From Paracoccaceae bacterium (GTDB taxonomy: Bacteria > Pseudomonadota > Alphaproteobacteria > Rhodobacterales > Rhodobacteraceae): 64,000 nt of DNA. Numbering within the stretch: position 1 is the first letter of the stretch; each line of letters starts with the position of its first letter. A program made the position numbers and the translations under genes. Of this stretch, positions 1 through 8,692 are shown in pieces. The notes beneath the pieces were generated by a model that was given only the letters and a program-made list of their open reading frames with translations, did not search any database and was not told where the DNA came from. The stretch covers positions 1-64,000 of the forward strand of contig PAQV01000069.1 in NCBI GenBank assembly GCA_002709405.1, given 5' to 3'.

Positions 1-108
1 CACTGTGCTCCCCGATGACCTCGGGGGCATCATCCACATCAGTGTAAGGGGGTCATTTTTGGACGCCGATCACCCCGCTACGGGGTCAATTTTGCATGCC
101 GGTTCACA
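1..108 (-). mobile_element. End of an IS21-family insertion sequence (partial)
   Basis: Two near-identical 22-bp repeats lie at 49-70 and 82-103. Both begin GGGGTCA, run through a T tract and end in GCCG(A/G)T, with a 33-bp period. Tandem subterminal repeats of this kind are typical of IS21-family ends. The outer end is near 108, and the rest of the element would extend left, out of the window. No istA or istB reading frame is visible in the window, so this may be either the edge of an intact copy or a solo end. Family call is from pattern memory. Confidence 0.6.
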
Positions 109-408
109 GCTCTTCGCTGAAACGGCTTTTCCGCATCGTCTGTCTCCTCGTCTGGAGAACAGGCTAACTTCAAACCGCGGACTTTTCAGGGGAGCAGGTC
201 ACTCTATATCCCTAGACGCACTCACGCTTCAACTTGAAGCAAGAATAGCGACTATGGGCAAAATTTGCAGCGGAGCATTTCGCCGGAATGTAATGCGCCC
301 TCTTATGGAACCGGACAAACTGGTTGGCGATCTGCATCGACATTCGGGGGAAAAAATACATGCCGAGCACGATTAGCCTCGGCCTTACCCTGGCTTTGTG
401 GAGTGCGT

Positions 409-504
409 TTAATTCAACTCGCAGGAGTTTCTTGCCAAAGTGGTCGACACGTGGAAGCCATGCAGTGAGCGTCGTCTGACAGGATTGTAGACCTCCTCAA
501 TGCA
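409..504 (-). pseudogene. IS3-type transposase C-terminal remnant
   Basis: Read on the minus strand, this stretch encodes CIEEVYNPVRRRSLHGF and a short divergent tail ending in TAA at 409-411. It resembles the C-terminal (I/Y)E.(F/V)YN..R.HS.LG motif of IS3-family OrfB integrases. Nothing upstream in this frame extends it into a full catalytic domain, so it is a fragment. The similarity is short, hence the modest confidence. Confidence 0.4.
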
Positions 505-913
505 CCTGGCTATGGCGCTGTCAGCCTGCTGTCGCGGCGTGCCACGTAACCGGCCAGATCAATTCCAGATTAAAAACCTTGAAGGATGATTCAACTATCG
601 CGCGCTTCATAGCAGTTTTCCTTTCAGCTCATCGAGATCCGGATAACGCGCTTGCGAAGCTTCGCCTGACAATCGATAGAGCATTTTGGTCGCCTCAGTG
701 GCTATGATAAACCAAGCTGGGCGATTATGGGTAACGGTTCGCTGTGGCGCACCCCAAGACCTCTATGACGAAACTGCGCATAAGTCGATTGCTCGCGGCC
801 GAGCCGACGACCGACGAAAGAAGAGAGGGATGGTCACAACTAGATAGAGCTGACCCTCTGTTATCCAGACGTGGGAATTGTTGGTGTGTTGCTGCCCTTA
901 GAGTCCGTACTTA

Positions 914-1150
914 TTAGTTAGCTTTGTTCGGAATTCGATCCTCATTGGACCGTCGGCGATAATCCCACGGGGCGAGCCAGTCGACGCTCGCGTAGGAGCG
1001 GTGATGGTCGTATACGTCTCTCCACGCTACAGTTTGTTTGCGAGCATGGCGAAGATTGGAAACGGGTTCTCATTGAGGCATTCGTCGCGCAGCCGTCAAT
1101 TGAAGCTCTCGACGAGCCAGTTCTGCATCGGTTTCCCGACTGAGCCAGCA
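914..1150 (-). pseudogene. IS3-family transposase (OrfB) remnant with stops and frameshift
   Basis: On the minus strand, GKPMQNWLVESFN is followed by an in-frame stop, then RLRDECLNENPFPIFAMLANK and another stop. This is the region around the last catalytic Glu of an IS3-family DDE integrase (canonical N.(Y/F)(I/V)ESFNGRLRDECLNE). A different frame then continues with WRDVYDHHRSYASVDWLAPW, the usual tail with its W..DYN..RPHS equivalent, ending at TAA 914-916. At least two stops and one frameshift separate these pieces, so the gene is dead. It is distinct from the remnant at 409-504. Confidence 0.65.
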
Positions 1151-1444
1151 CGTCGGCGTCATAAGGCCGACACCCGGACCTTCAGCGATTTCGCGCAGCG
1201 TGCGCCTACTGTGCAGTACCACATTGACAAGTAGGCGCATGCCAATACTCGGGCATCGATCTGTTCCTATTTCCCATCGAGCTCCCCTTCAGCCTTCATC
1301 TGATGTTCTCTATTTTCTGCAGGCAAGTGCAAGTAAAGAGGGAAGCTCGGAACTCCTGATCTTGGAACAAACACCAACCCAACATAGAGAGCCATTTTTA
1401 GCAGCACCTAATAAGGTTTGGAAAAGATAGTGCCTCGAACCCTG

Positions 1445-2953
1445 TCAAACATTAAGAATTAAATCTTGCGGCTGCACAACCTGCCACAAAGTTCTATCTT
1501 CTCCCTTTCGGCGCTGAAGTATTTTTTTACCACCATCCTTTCCATCGGACATCACCACCATTCGCTCGAATGCACAAATCTCGTCCACCAAAAGTCCAAT
1601 TTGTTCACCAGCACGCCTAATGATGACGATTGCGCGCAAAGTAGAGCCATGTCCCACGGACTGACCAAGGACCGAAGCCAGTGCAAAGGTCGGAATCAAT
1701 ACGCCTCGCCGGGACGTGATATTTCCAAGATAACAATTTCCGCCCGACGCACGTTGTGCGACTGCCGGGTCTGCTGAAACGATTTCTTCTACGGCTTCGA
1801 CCTCCAGTGCGCAGCCAGCGCCTGCAACAACCAATAGAGCAAGCTCCATTGAGTTTTCGGCAGTTATGTCGCTCGAATTAGTCTTGGATCTATCGCTGCG
1901 TTCCAGAGAGACCGAGTGTTCCAGCGAACCAAATGCGCTTAATGTGGGTTCTGCCAGTAAGGACTCTCCATCCAACACGTAATTTTCGCCGCCATCCGCG
2001 CCCATATAAACACCTACGAACATTTCTGGCGCCGAGCTCAATAAAGAGGGCATTTCCGCAATGTCAGCCCGTCTAAGACTTAGAATATCACTTACACGAT
2101 CAGCTCTCAGAGCCAAAGGCGCAGCGTCTGGCCGAGAAAGCAGGATCGTCGAAGCTCTGGGGACAAGTTGGGTGTCTGATGACATGCCTAGAAATCGGGC
2201 CAAGTTCAGCAGCGAGCGTTCAATTCCATGGTGGATAACCCCGCCCTCGCTCGGCCCAGCCGAAAGCACGGTACGGTCGATCGGAGCGTCCGGCAATGTC
2301 GCCTGAATATTCGCCAGAGGCAGACAGAAGCGCGTACCGTCAGTTTCAAAAAGCAAATAATTCTCTGTTTCGTCCCGCATGACCGCTTTGTCGCGGTGTC
2401 TGACAGTACGCGATCGAGGAACACCCAATTGGGGCAAGGCTTGCGCATCCAAGACGCCGATCGCCTCGTCATTGACGAGGACAAGCCTTGCGAGCAAGCG
2501 ATCGATCAGGGCCGCATCGTCCCTGCAAATTGACTGCGGAACACACCTGTCCGCTTGCACAATCTGAAGAGCTGCTCGAGCAAGGACTCCGTAAACCAGC
2601 TCGTTGTTTCCGATAATGACAATCACACCGCCGCTTTCTTGATCACACGACGGCAGTCCGATCATGGGTGCAATATCGACCACTGGAACGACTTGTCCGC
2701 GCAATGCCACGCAGCCGACAACTCCCGGGGCCGAGGATTGAAAAGGCTGCAAGGGTTCAGGTGCCGGCATGACCTCCCGCAGATCACCTACATCAATTCC
2801 TATTTTGGCCGCACCAAGATCAATCAACGCCATCGGCGTATCTGGAACACGTTTGACTGAACTGTCACCTCCATCAAACTCTGGCGCAAATCCCTCTGAC
2901 GAACTCTGCTCGGTATCAGCCAAGGCATCACTATAATCGTCCGGTGGTGTCAT
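1445..2953 (-). CDS. Three-domain CheW-like chemotaxis coupling protein
   Basis: A 502-residue cytoplasmic protein built from three CheW-like modules: roughly residues 38-180 (ALIDLGAAKIGIDVGDLREVM...GCVALRGQVVPVVDI), 195-335 (YLLFETDGTRFCLPLANI) and 365-500 (LALLVVAGAGCALEVEAVEEIV...RRGVLIPTFALASVLG). Each has the hydrophobic signature and the RG..(I/V)P(V/T) strand of CheW. CheW couples receptor tips to CheA. The ATG overlaps the stop of the upstream receptor gene by 4 bp (2950-2953), so the two are co-transcribed and translationally coupled. Triple CheW proteins are rarer than single ones; this one may act as a linker in receptor arrays. No frameshift or missing module is seen. Confidence 0.85.
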   Translation of the reverse strand: MTPPDDYSDALADTEQSSSEGFAPEFDGGDSSVKRVPDTPMALIDLGAAKIGIDVGDLREVMPAPEPLQPFQSSAPGVVGCVALRGQVVPVVDIAPMIGLPSCDQESGGVIVIIGNNELVYGVLARAALQIVQADRCVPQSICRDDAALIDRLLARLVLVNDEAIGVLDAQALPQLGVPRSRTVRHRDKAVMRDETENYLLFETDGTRFCLPLANIQATLPDAPIDRTVLSAGPSEGGVIHHGIERSLLNLARFLGMSSDTQLVPRASTILLSRPDAAPLALRADRVSDILSLRRADIAEMPSLLSSAPEMFVGVYMGADGGENYVLDGESLLAEPTLSAFGSLEHSVSLERSDRSKTNSSDITAENSMELALLVVAGAGCALEVEAVEEIVSADPAVAQRASGGNCYLGNITSRRGVLIPTFALASVLGQSVGHGSTLRAIVIIRRAGEQIGLLVDEICAFERMVVMSDGKDGGKKILQRRKGEDRTLWQVVQPQDLILNV

Positions 2954-5715
2954 TCGGCTGCGATCTGTGTAACCTGAGCCAAGGTCGAGATCAGACCAAC
3001 AACATCGCGCGAGACGTCTTTTTGCTTGCCCACGGAATCAGAAATCTTCGTTACCGCTCCCCCAGTATCCTGAACGCTATCTACAATTCGTTCGAATGCG
3101 GCCCGGGCGGAGTTGGATCGGTCCTTCCCCAGAGCAACCTGAGAACCGCTTTCATTGACCAGGCGCGTAATTTCCATCGCCGCATTGGAACTACGTTCGG
3201 CCAATTTTCGAACCTCGTCCGCGACCACCGAAAAACCGACACCGTATTCGCCTGCTCGCGCGGCCTCGATGGCTGCGTTGAAGGCCAGAAGGTTCGTCTG
3301 GTTCGCTATGTCGCTGATCACCCGGGCCATTTCAGTGACGTCCTTGGAGCTTTTGTCGATCAGGTCGATAACCTCGATCGCCCGGTTCAACTCGTCAAAG
3401 CCACCGGAGGCCGCCGCCTTGGTGTCTTGCGACACAGCCATCGTGGAGTCTGTCGCCTCGCCGATCTGTTGGATCGAGGCCTCGAGCAAGCGCACCATTT
3501 CTCTCATGGCCTCGGATTTCTCGCGGATGAGGTTCTCAAGCTGCACTTGAGATGTGACATCATATGCGTACTTTATGACGCCAACGGGCCTGCCGTGCAT
3601 GTCGAACAAGGGCGCATACGTGGCCTGGATCCAGAATTCGCGTCCGAACTTTGCGATCCGGCGGAACCTGCCGCCCTTCTCTTCGCCCTTGCGCAAATCA
3701 ATCCAGAAATCTCGATACTCCTGCGATTTCACAAGATCGTCCCCGCAAAGCATCGAGTGATGCTGCCCCCGAAGTTCACGCATCGAATACCCAGTGACGC
3801 GCAAGAAATTTTCGTTGGCAGCGAGGATGTTGCCATCGAGATCGAATTCGATCACGGCTTGGGCCTGATCGATGGCGTTGTACTTGCTTTCGAACTCTGC
3901 ATTCCGCTTTCTTTGGTCAGTGACATCGGTCGCGAACTTGATCACCTTGATCGGGCGCCCGTCGACGTCGAAGATCGGATTGTAGCTGGCCTGAATGAAG
4001 ACTTCTTGCCCCGCCCGGGTCACTCGTTCGAATTCTCCGGCGACAAATTCACCTCGGCCAAGCGTCTCCCACAGATTGCGATACTGTTCCGATTTCGCGA
4101 ATTCGGGCGTGCAGAAGATCCGGTGGTGCTTGCCCACGACCTCTTCGGCCGAGTAGCCCATCAGCCCGAGGAAATTTTCGTTTGCCGACAGGATAGTGCC
4201 GTCGAGCTCGAATTCGATCACTGCCTGGGCCCTCTGAATGGCCTTGGCCATGCTTTCGTATTCGGCGTTCCGCATGCGGGATTCGGTGATGTCCTGGCCA
4301 AGTTCGACAATGCGCTCGATCCGACCGTCCAGATTGCGGACAGGCGTCAGGGTCGAGCGCAGGTAGAAGTCGCGGCCGTGTTGTCCGAAACGGCGGAACA
4401 CCCCTGCCACGGCATCGCCGTCTGTCAGCTTTTTCCAAACACTCAGGTAATCCCGGTCTTCCTTGCCCTCGCGCGTCCACAGGAAGGACGCAGGCTTTTG
4501 AAGCAGGTCGGACAGTTCGAAACCTGTCAGCTTTTGGTAGGCCTCGTTCATTTCAACCAAGGTGCCGTCTGGCGTGTATTCGGCAACCGGCTGCCAACTG
4601 TTTACGGCCTTGATCCGGCTGTGGAATCGATTGCAGCGCTCGTGTTCGAAGGTCACATCGAACGCGGCACAGATAACCTTGATCGGGGTGCCGTCAGGTC
4701 CCAGCACCGGCGAATAGCCCGCCCGTTCCCAGACCTTGTGCCCATCCTTGGTCTTGCGCATGAACTGCCCGGTTTCGAACTGACCCGAGCGCAGCTTGGA
4801 CCAGAAATCCCTGTAGGACTTGGACCCGGACTCGGCATCCGCGCAGAACATGCTGTGGTGCTCGCCAATGACGTCCTCTGCGCGGTATCCCATGAACTTG
4901 AGAAAATTGTCGCTGGCGGACAGCACGTGGCCGTCCATGTCGAATTCCGCCAGGGCCATCGTGCGGCGAATGGCCAGCAGCCGGGCTTCGCCGTCGGCCT
5001 GGTCTCTTTTGGCTTCGGTGACGTCCATCGCGTACTTGGCGACGCGGGACACCTTGCCGTCGGGACCGAGGATCGGGTGGTAGTTGGCCCGGATCCAGAC
5101 CGCGTTGCCATCCTTGTCCAGCCGCTCGAACTCTCCGTCCTGCTCGTCCCCCTTGGCCAACGCCTTCCACATCGCCTTGTATTCCGGCCGCGCCACGTAG
5201 TCCTTGCGGCAGAAGATGCTGTGCGGCTTGCCCCTGATCTCGTCGGCCGTGTAGCCCATCAGGTCGAGGAACAGGTCATTCGCCCTGAGCACCTTTCCAT
5301 CCGGCGTGAATTCGATGATCGCCTGGCTCCGCTCGACCGCGTCGAGCCTGGACTGCGTTTCGCTGTCGAACGGCACTAGCCGGCCGTCCACCAACACCGC
5401 CTGGCCGTCGCCAGAGGCCTTGCTGGCCCGGCCAAAGAACGTCTCTTGCACCTTTTCATCTGCCAGGTGCACGTGAAATTCGATCGGGCTGGCAGACCTT
5501 GCGGCCTTCTTGAGACAGGCCGAGACATAGGCGCTGTTCTGGAACAGGCTGGCGAAATCGGTGCCAGCGGCCCTATCTTTTCCCGTCAACTGCACCGCCG
5601 CCGCGTTGGCGGCCTGGATCACCATGTCTGGCAGGCCGATGCGCAGCAGCAAGCTGGAGTCGCGCAACAACTTTTGGACGCTTTCAAGATCCTGTTCCGA
5701 GATGTCGGCGGTCAT
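2950..5715 (-). CDS. Soluble methyl-accepting chemotaxis protein with about five PAS domains
   Basis: A 921-residue receptor with no transmembrane segment. After an N-terminal PAS-like segment (about 15-110) come repeated PAS/PAC units starting near residues 125, 245, 370, 490 and 615, each with the VIEF..DG.IL.AN..FL..MGY pattern and a closing G....I.K.A.DVT motif. The C-terminal signalling hairpin (about 745-921) carries the conserved receptor tip ANQTNLLAFNAAIEAARAGE and GFSVVADEVRKLAERS. It should sense a cytosolic or diffusible cue (redox, light, ligand) through the PAS domains and signal through the CheW encoded directly downstream. The signalling helix pair is short, so few methylation sites are expected. 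Start ATG at 5715. Confidence 0.9.
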   Translation of the reverse strand: MTADISEQDLESVQKLLRDSSLLLRIGLPDMVIQAANAAAVQLTGKDRAAGTDFASLFQNSAYVSACLKKAARSASPIEFHVHLADEKVQETFFGRASKASGDGQAVLVDGRLVPFDSETQSRLDAVERSQAIIEFTPDGKVLRANDLFLDLMGYTADEIRGKPHSIFCRKDYVARPEYKAMWKALAKGDEQDGEFERLDKDGNAVWIRANYHPILGPDGKVSRVAKYAMDVTEAKRDQADGEARLLAIRRTMALAEFDMDGHVLSASDNFLKFMGYRAEDVIGEHHSMFCADAESGSKSYRDFWSKLRSGQFETGQFMRKTKDGHKVWERAGYSPVLGPDGTPIKVICAAFDVTFEHERCNRFHSRIKAVNSWQPVAEYTPDGTLVEMNEAYQKLTGFELSDLLQKPASFLWTREGKEDRDYLSVWKKLTDGDAVAGVFRRFGQHGRDFYLRSTLTPVRNLDGRIERIVELGQDITESRMRNAEYESMAKAIQRAQAVIEFELDGTILSANENFLGLMGYSAEEVVGKHHRIFCTPEFAKSEQYRNLWETLGRGEFVAGEFERVTRAGQEVFIQASYNPIFDVDGRPIKVIKFATDVTDQRKRNAEFESKYNAIDQAQAVIEFDLDGNILAANENFLRVTGYSMRELRGQHHSMLCGDDLVKSQEYRDFWIDLRKGEEKGGRFRRIAKFGREFWIQATYAPLFDMHGRPVGVIKYAYDVTSQVQLENLIREKSEAMREMVRLLEASIQQIGEATDSTMAVSQDTKAAASGGFDELNRAIEVIDLIDKSSKDVTEMARVISDIANQTNLLAFNAAIEAARAGEYGVGFSVVADEVRKLAERSSNAAMEITRLVNESGSQVALGKDRSNSARAAFERIVDSVQDTGGAVTKISDSVGKQKDVSRDVVGLISTLAQVTQIAAE

Positions 5716-6247
5716 TCAGGTCTACCTCTTGGTACCGGGGGCATCCGGTCTGTCATATGACCTCTGTTTTAATGTCCGCCTAACGCCGGCACGCCCGAAT
5801 CCCGCCCCGATCGGGGCCGGGACTCGGCCCTGCGCCGGATGATCGCCCAGAGTTGCCCGGAAAAATTTTCCGCACCCCCGTCGGCGGCACACCCAAGAGT
5901 TGTCTCCAGCAGAAACGAACGAAATTCGAAGCGTTTTTCGCACCCAGGAGAAGAGTATCGCGACAGGCGACCAAAAATGTGAATTTTGACAAACCCTTGC
6001 GGCCCGCACACACCTGATCGCCTACTTGAGCCCATCGCCGCTCAGATCATGCCAAGCGGGAAACCAAGTGAATTTGCCGAAAAAACGCCGCAAATTAACC
6101 GCCCCCCCGCCGCAGCGGCCAGCGATTGTGACCCTCAAGTCATCCCACAAACGGATCAATTTTCCCTTAATTGGCCACATTGAGCCACATTTTGACCAAC
6201 AGCCTAGAGCAAAAGGTCCTCATTGCTCTTGTTAAGGAAACACTCCA
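5716..6247. promoter_or_regulatory. Divergent intergenic region between receptor and Roadblock operons
   Basis: This 532-bp gap separates two divergent operons and should hold both promoters. Visible structure: a perfect 14-bp palindrome GCCCCGATCGGGGC at 5804-5817, AT-rich stretches near 5925-5990 and 6070-6200, and a direct repeat GCCACATT at 6174-6181 and 6184-6191 (10-bp period, one helical turn) about 60 bp before the Roadblock start. The direct repeat is a reasonable operator candidate. No gene is supported here; frames on both strands are short and lack family resemblance. Confidence 0.45.
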
Positions 6248-6604
6248 ATGTCTACGAATATCTCGGAACTGAAGAACATCACCGGCTTCATCGGCGCTTG
6301 CCTGGTCGACAGTGAAACCGGCCTGATGCTGGCCAGCGAAACCAGCGGCGTGCCCTTCGACCTTGAAGCCGCCGGTGCCGCCAACACCGAAGTCGTGCGC
6401 GCCAAGAACGCCGCCATGAAGGCCCTCGGCCTGGACGACCGCATCGAAGACATCCTGATCACGCTGGGCACTCAGTATCACCTGATCCGCCCCCTGACGG
6501 CCAACGCCTCGGTCTTCGTCTACGTGGCCCTCGACCGCAAGACGGCGAACCTGGGCATGGCGCGCCTGTCGGTCAAGAACGCCGAAGGCACGCTTAAGGT
6601 CTGA
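6248..6604 (+). CDS. Roadblock/LC7 (MglB-like) domain protein
   Basis: 118 residues forming a single Roadblock/LC7 fold: N-terminal helix ISELKNITGFIGACLVD, then SETGLMLASE, a helix with A.N.EVVRAKNAAMKAL, strand DILITLGTQYHLIRPL and C-terminal VFVYVALDRKTANLGMARLSVK. Roadblock proteins dimerise and, in bacteria such as Myxococcus (MglB), act on small GTPases as activators or scaffolds. The start follows an AAGGAA Shine-Dalgarno at 6234-6239. It is the first gene of an operon encoding four dynamin-like GTPases, the last of which ends in a second Roadblock-like module, which suggests a regulatory partnership. The partnership is inference; the domain call is direct. Confidence 0.85.
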   Translation: MSTNISELKNITGFIGACLVDSETGLMLASETSGVPFDLEAAGAANTEVVRAKNAAMKALGLDDRIEDILITLGTQYHLIRPLTANASVFVYVALDRKTANLGMARLSVKNAEGTLKV

Positions 6605-6622
6605 CACCACCACCGGTCAGTC

Positions 6623-6654
6623 CGCGCGGTCCGCTCATCCCATCGGACCGCGCG
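6623..6654 (+). terminator. Strong hairpin between Roadblock gene and first dynamin gene
   Basis: An 11-bp perfect stem (CGCGCGGTCCG paired with CGGACCGCGCG) closes a 10-base loop. It is not followed by a T run, so it is more likely an RNA-stability or partial-attenuation element that keeps the small Roadblock protein more abundant than the GTPases encoded downstream. Confidence 0.55.
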
Positions 6655-6736
6655 CCCCCAAATCGGACCATCGGACGGGCGCCTTCCATTGCACGCTCAC
6701 GCAATGCGGCCCCAAGTCCGGGAAGCGAGGTTACTC

Positions 6737-8692
6737 ATGTCCGACGCAGAAATACTACCGGACCACCAGGACAGCTTCAGGCAACTTACCGAGCTCTGGA
6801 GCAAACTCGACGCGCTGGAAAAGGCAGTCGACCAGTTTTCGGACGATGCCCTGGGCTTTGTCGAGGACCCCGTCGACGACGTGCTGGACAAGATCCGGTC
6901 CTTTGAGCCGTCGGTCAGCGTCATCGGCCAGATCAAGGCCGGAAAAAGCACGTTGCTGAATGCCCTTATCGGCCAGCCGGGGCTGTTGCCCTCGGACGTG
7001 AACCCGTGGACGTCGGTCATCACCGGCCTGCACCTGAACAGCCGCCATCGGCCGGCCAACATGGCCGCCCTGTTCCGCTTTTTCGATCAGCACGAATGGG
7101 ACCGACTTGTCGCCACGGGCGGTCGCCTGGGTGAAATGGCCGATCGGGCGGGCTTTGACGGCGAGGCCGACGAGGTCAAGGCCCAAGTCACCGAGATGCG
7201 CCAGACGACCGAAGCGCGTCTGGGCGACGAATTCGGCCGCCTGCTGGGCAGCAGCCATTCCTATCCTGCGCTCGATAAGGACGTCATCGACCGCTACATC
7301 TGTTACGGCGATCCCGACGACCTGGACGAGGGCGGGACCGAAGGCGTCTATGCCGACATCACCAAGTCGGCCGACCTGTACATCGACCTGCCCCACCTGC
7401 CCACCGGCCTGTGCCTGCGGGACACGCCGGGCGTCAACGACACCTTCATGATGCGCGAGCAGATCACCCTGAACGCGATCAGCGACAGCCGGGTCTGCGT
7501 GGTTGTCCTGTCGGCGCACCAGGCGCTGACGACCATGGACCTGGCCCTGCTGCGCATCATCTGCAGCGTCGAGGCGCGCGAAGTCATCATCTTCGTCAAC
7601 CGCATGGACGAGCTTTCAGATCCCGCGGCCGAGGAACCCGCCATCCGCACGTCCATCCGGTCCACGCTGGACCGCCTGGGCATCCCCGACGACATCGAGA
7701 TCCAGTTCGGCAGCGGCTACTGGGCCAATTGCGCGATGACCGACGTGATGACCATGGCGCCCACCAGCCGGGCCGCCCTGGCCAGCCTGAACGGCGGCGA
7801 CACCGATGACGCGGATCTTCTGGCCCAACGGGCGATGGAGGCCTCGGGCATTTATGGGCTGCACAAGGCCATTGCCAAGCGCGTGGTCGACGGGCCGGGC
7901 AAGGCCCTGCTGAACGACGTGCGCAGCGAGATCAACACGATCATCGAGATGAGCGAAACGGTCGAGGCCACGGCCGCCCGGGGCGCCTCTGGCAAGGGGA
8001 CAACGCTGCTGACCGAGGTCGAACTGGCCGACAAGATCGCCGCCACCCGCGACACCGCGCTTGCGACGTTCGACGCCAACACCGATGCCCTGCGCGATCA
8101 GCTGCGCGAGCGCCTGGAGCGGGTCCGGGAAACCTTTGTCGTCTCGGCCCTGACCGCCCTGCAATCCCACATCGACACATTTGGCGAGATCGGGTCCTGG
8201 AACCACGACCCGGCCGGTCTGCGCATGATGATGAAAACGGCCTTCACGCTGTTCTGCTCGAAGGTCCGGCGCGAAGGCGAGGACGGGTTCGATCGGGTGA
8301 TGGACGGTGTGCAGGAGATCCTCGAAGAAGACCTGGGCGTGTTCCGGGACGGCGGATCGGTGGATTTCCCCGAGCAGCCGCAACACCGGGCTCCGACGGT
8401 GCTGGCCCGGATCCTGTCGCTGGACCTGCAACGCCCCTGGTGGCGCAAGTACTGGCGGTTCGGCGCATCGGACGCGGCCAAGACCCGTTACAAGGCCCTG
8501 ATCGAAGCCGAAACCGCGCCCCTGATCGACGAGTTGATCGACGACTTCTTCGATCCGGCCGTCTTGCGGACACGCGACATCGTCGAAACCTTCGCGATGA
8601 ACCAGGGCAATTTCTGCAAGGCCATCCACGCCCGGCTGAACTCGGGCTCCGGACAGGGACCTGACGACGCATTGGAAAAACTCACCGCATGA
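6737..8692 (+). CDS. Dynamin-like GTPase, large, pair A
   Basis: 651 residues from the ATG at 6737, which has GCGAGG six bases upstream; an upstream in-frame TTG at 6689 is less likely. The GTPase domain has all motifs: G1 GQIKAGKST (64-72), G2 NPWTSVIT (about 89-96), G3 DTPGVND (229-235) and G4 NRMD (288-291). About 350 residues follow, rich in helices and with several basic and hydrophobic patches (for example RPWWRKYWRFGASDAAKTRY), as in the stalk and membrane-binding tip of bacterial dynamin-like proteins. Such proteins bind, tether or remodel membranes. Its last codon overlaps the next start by 4 bp. Sister to the gene at 10077-12197, with which it shares the NPWTSV(I/V)T and DTPGVND blocks. 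Confidence 0.85.
   Translation: MSDAEILPDHQDSFRQLTELWSKLDALEKAVDQFSDDALGFVEDPVDDVLDKIRSFEPSVSVIGQIKAGKSTLLNALIGQPGLLPSDVNPWTSVITGLHLNSRHRPANMAALFRFFDQHEWDRLVATGGRLGEMADRAGFDGEADEVKAQVTEMRQTTEARLGDEFGRLLGSSHSYPALDKDVIDRYICYGDPDDLDEGGTEGVYADITKSADLYIDLPHLPTGLCLRDTPGVNDTFMMREQITLNAISDSRVCVVVLSAHQALTTMDLALLRIICSVEAREVIIFVNRMDELSDPAAEEPAIRTSIRSTLDRLGIPDDIEIQFGSGYWANCAMTDVMTMAPTSRAALASLNGGDTDDADLLAQRAMEASGIYGLHKAIAKRVVDGPGKALLNDVRSEINTIIEMSETVEATAARGASGKGTTLLTEVELADKIAATRDTALATFDANTDALRDQLRERLERVRETFVVSALTALQSHIDTFGEIGSWNHDPAGLRMMMKTAFTLFCSKVRREGEDGFDRVMDGVQEILEEDLGVFRDGGSVDFPEQPQHRAPTVLARILSLDLQRPWWRKYWRFGASDAAKTRYKALIEAETAPLIDELIDDFFDPAVLRTRDIVETFAMNQGNFCKAIHARLNSGSGQGPDDALEKLTA

Larger units (their letters stand above)
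109..1444. other. Gene-poor segment between IS end and chemotaxis genes
   Basis: Apart from the two IS3-type fragments listed separately, I see no supportable gene here. Open frames are short, lack ribosome-binding sites and resemble nothing I know. Base composition is visibly less GC-rich than the following genes, consistent with old mobile DNA. The CheW-like gene on the minus strand ends at 1445. Confidence 0.6.

Noticed and set aside
2944-5379. 811-codon plus-strand open frame
   Set aside because: Exact antisense of the PAS-receptor; its repeats simply mirror the PAS repeats.
5804-5817. GCCCCGATCGGGGC palindrome as a terminator
   Set aside because: It lies upstream of both divergent genes, not behind a gene, and has no T run; noted only as a possible protein-binding site.
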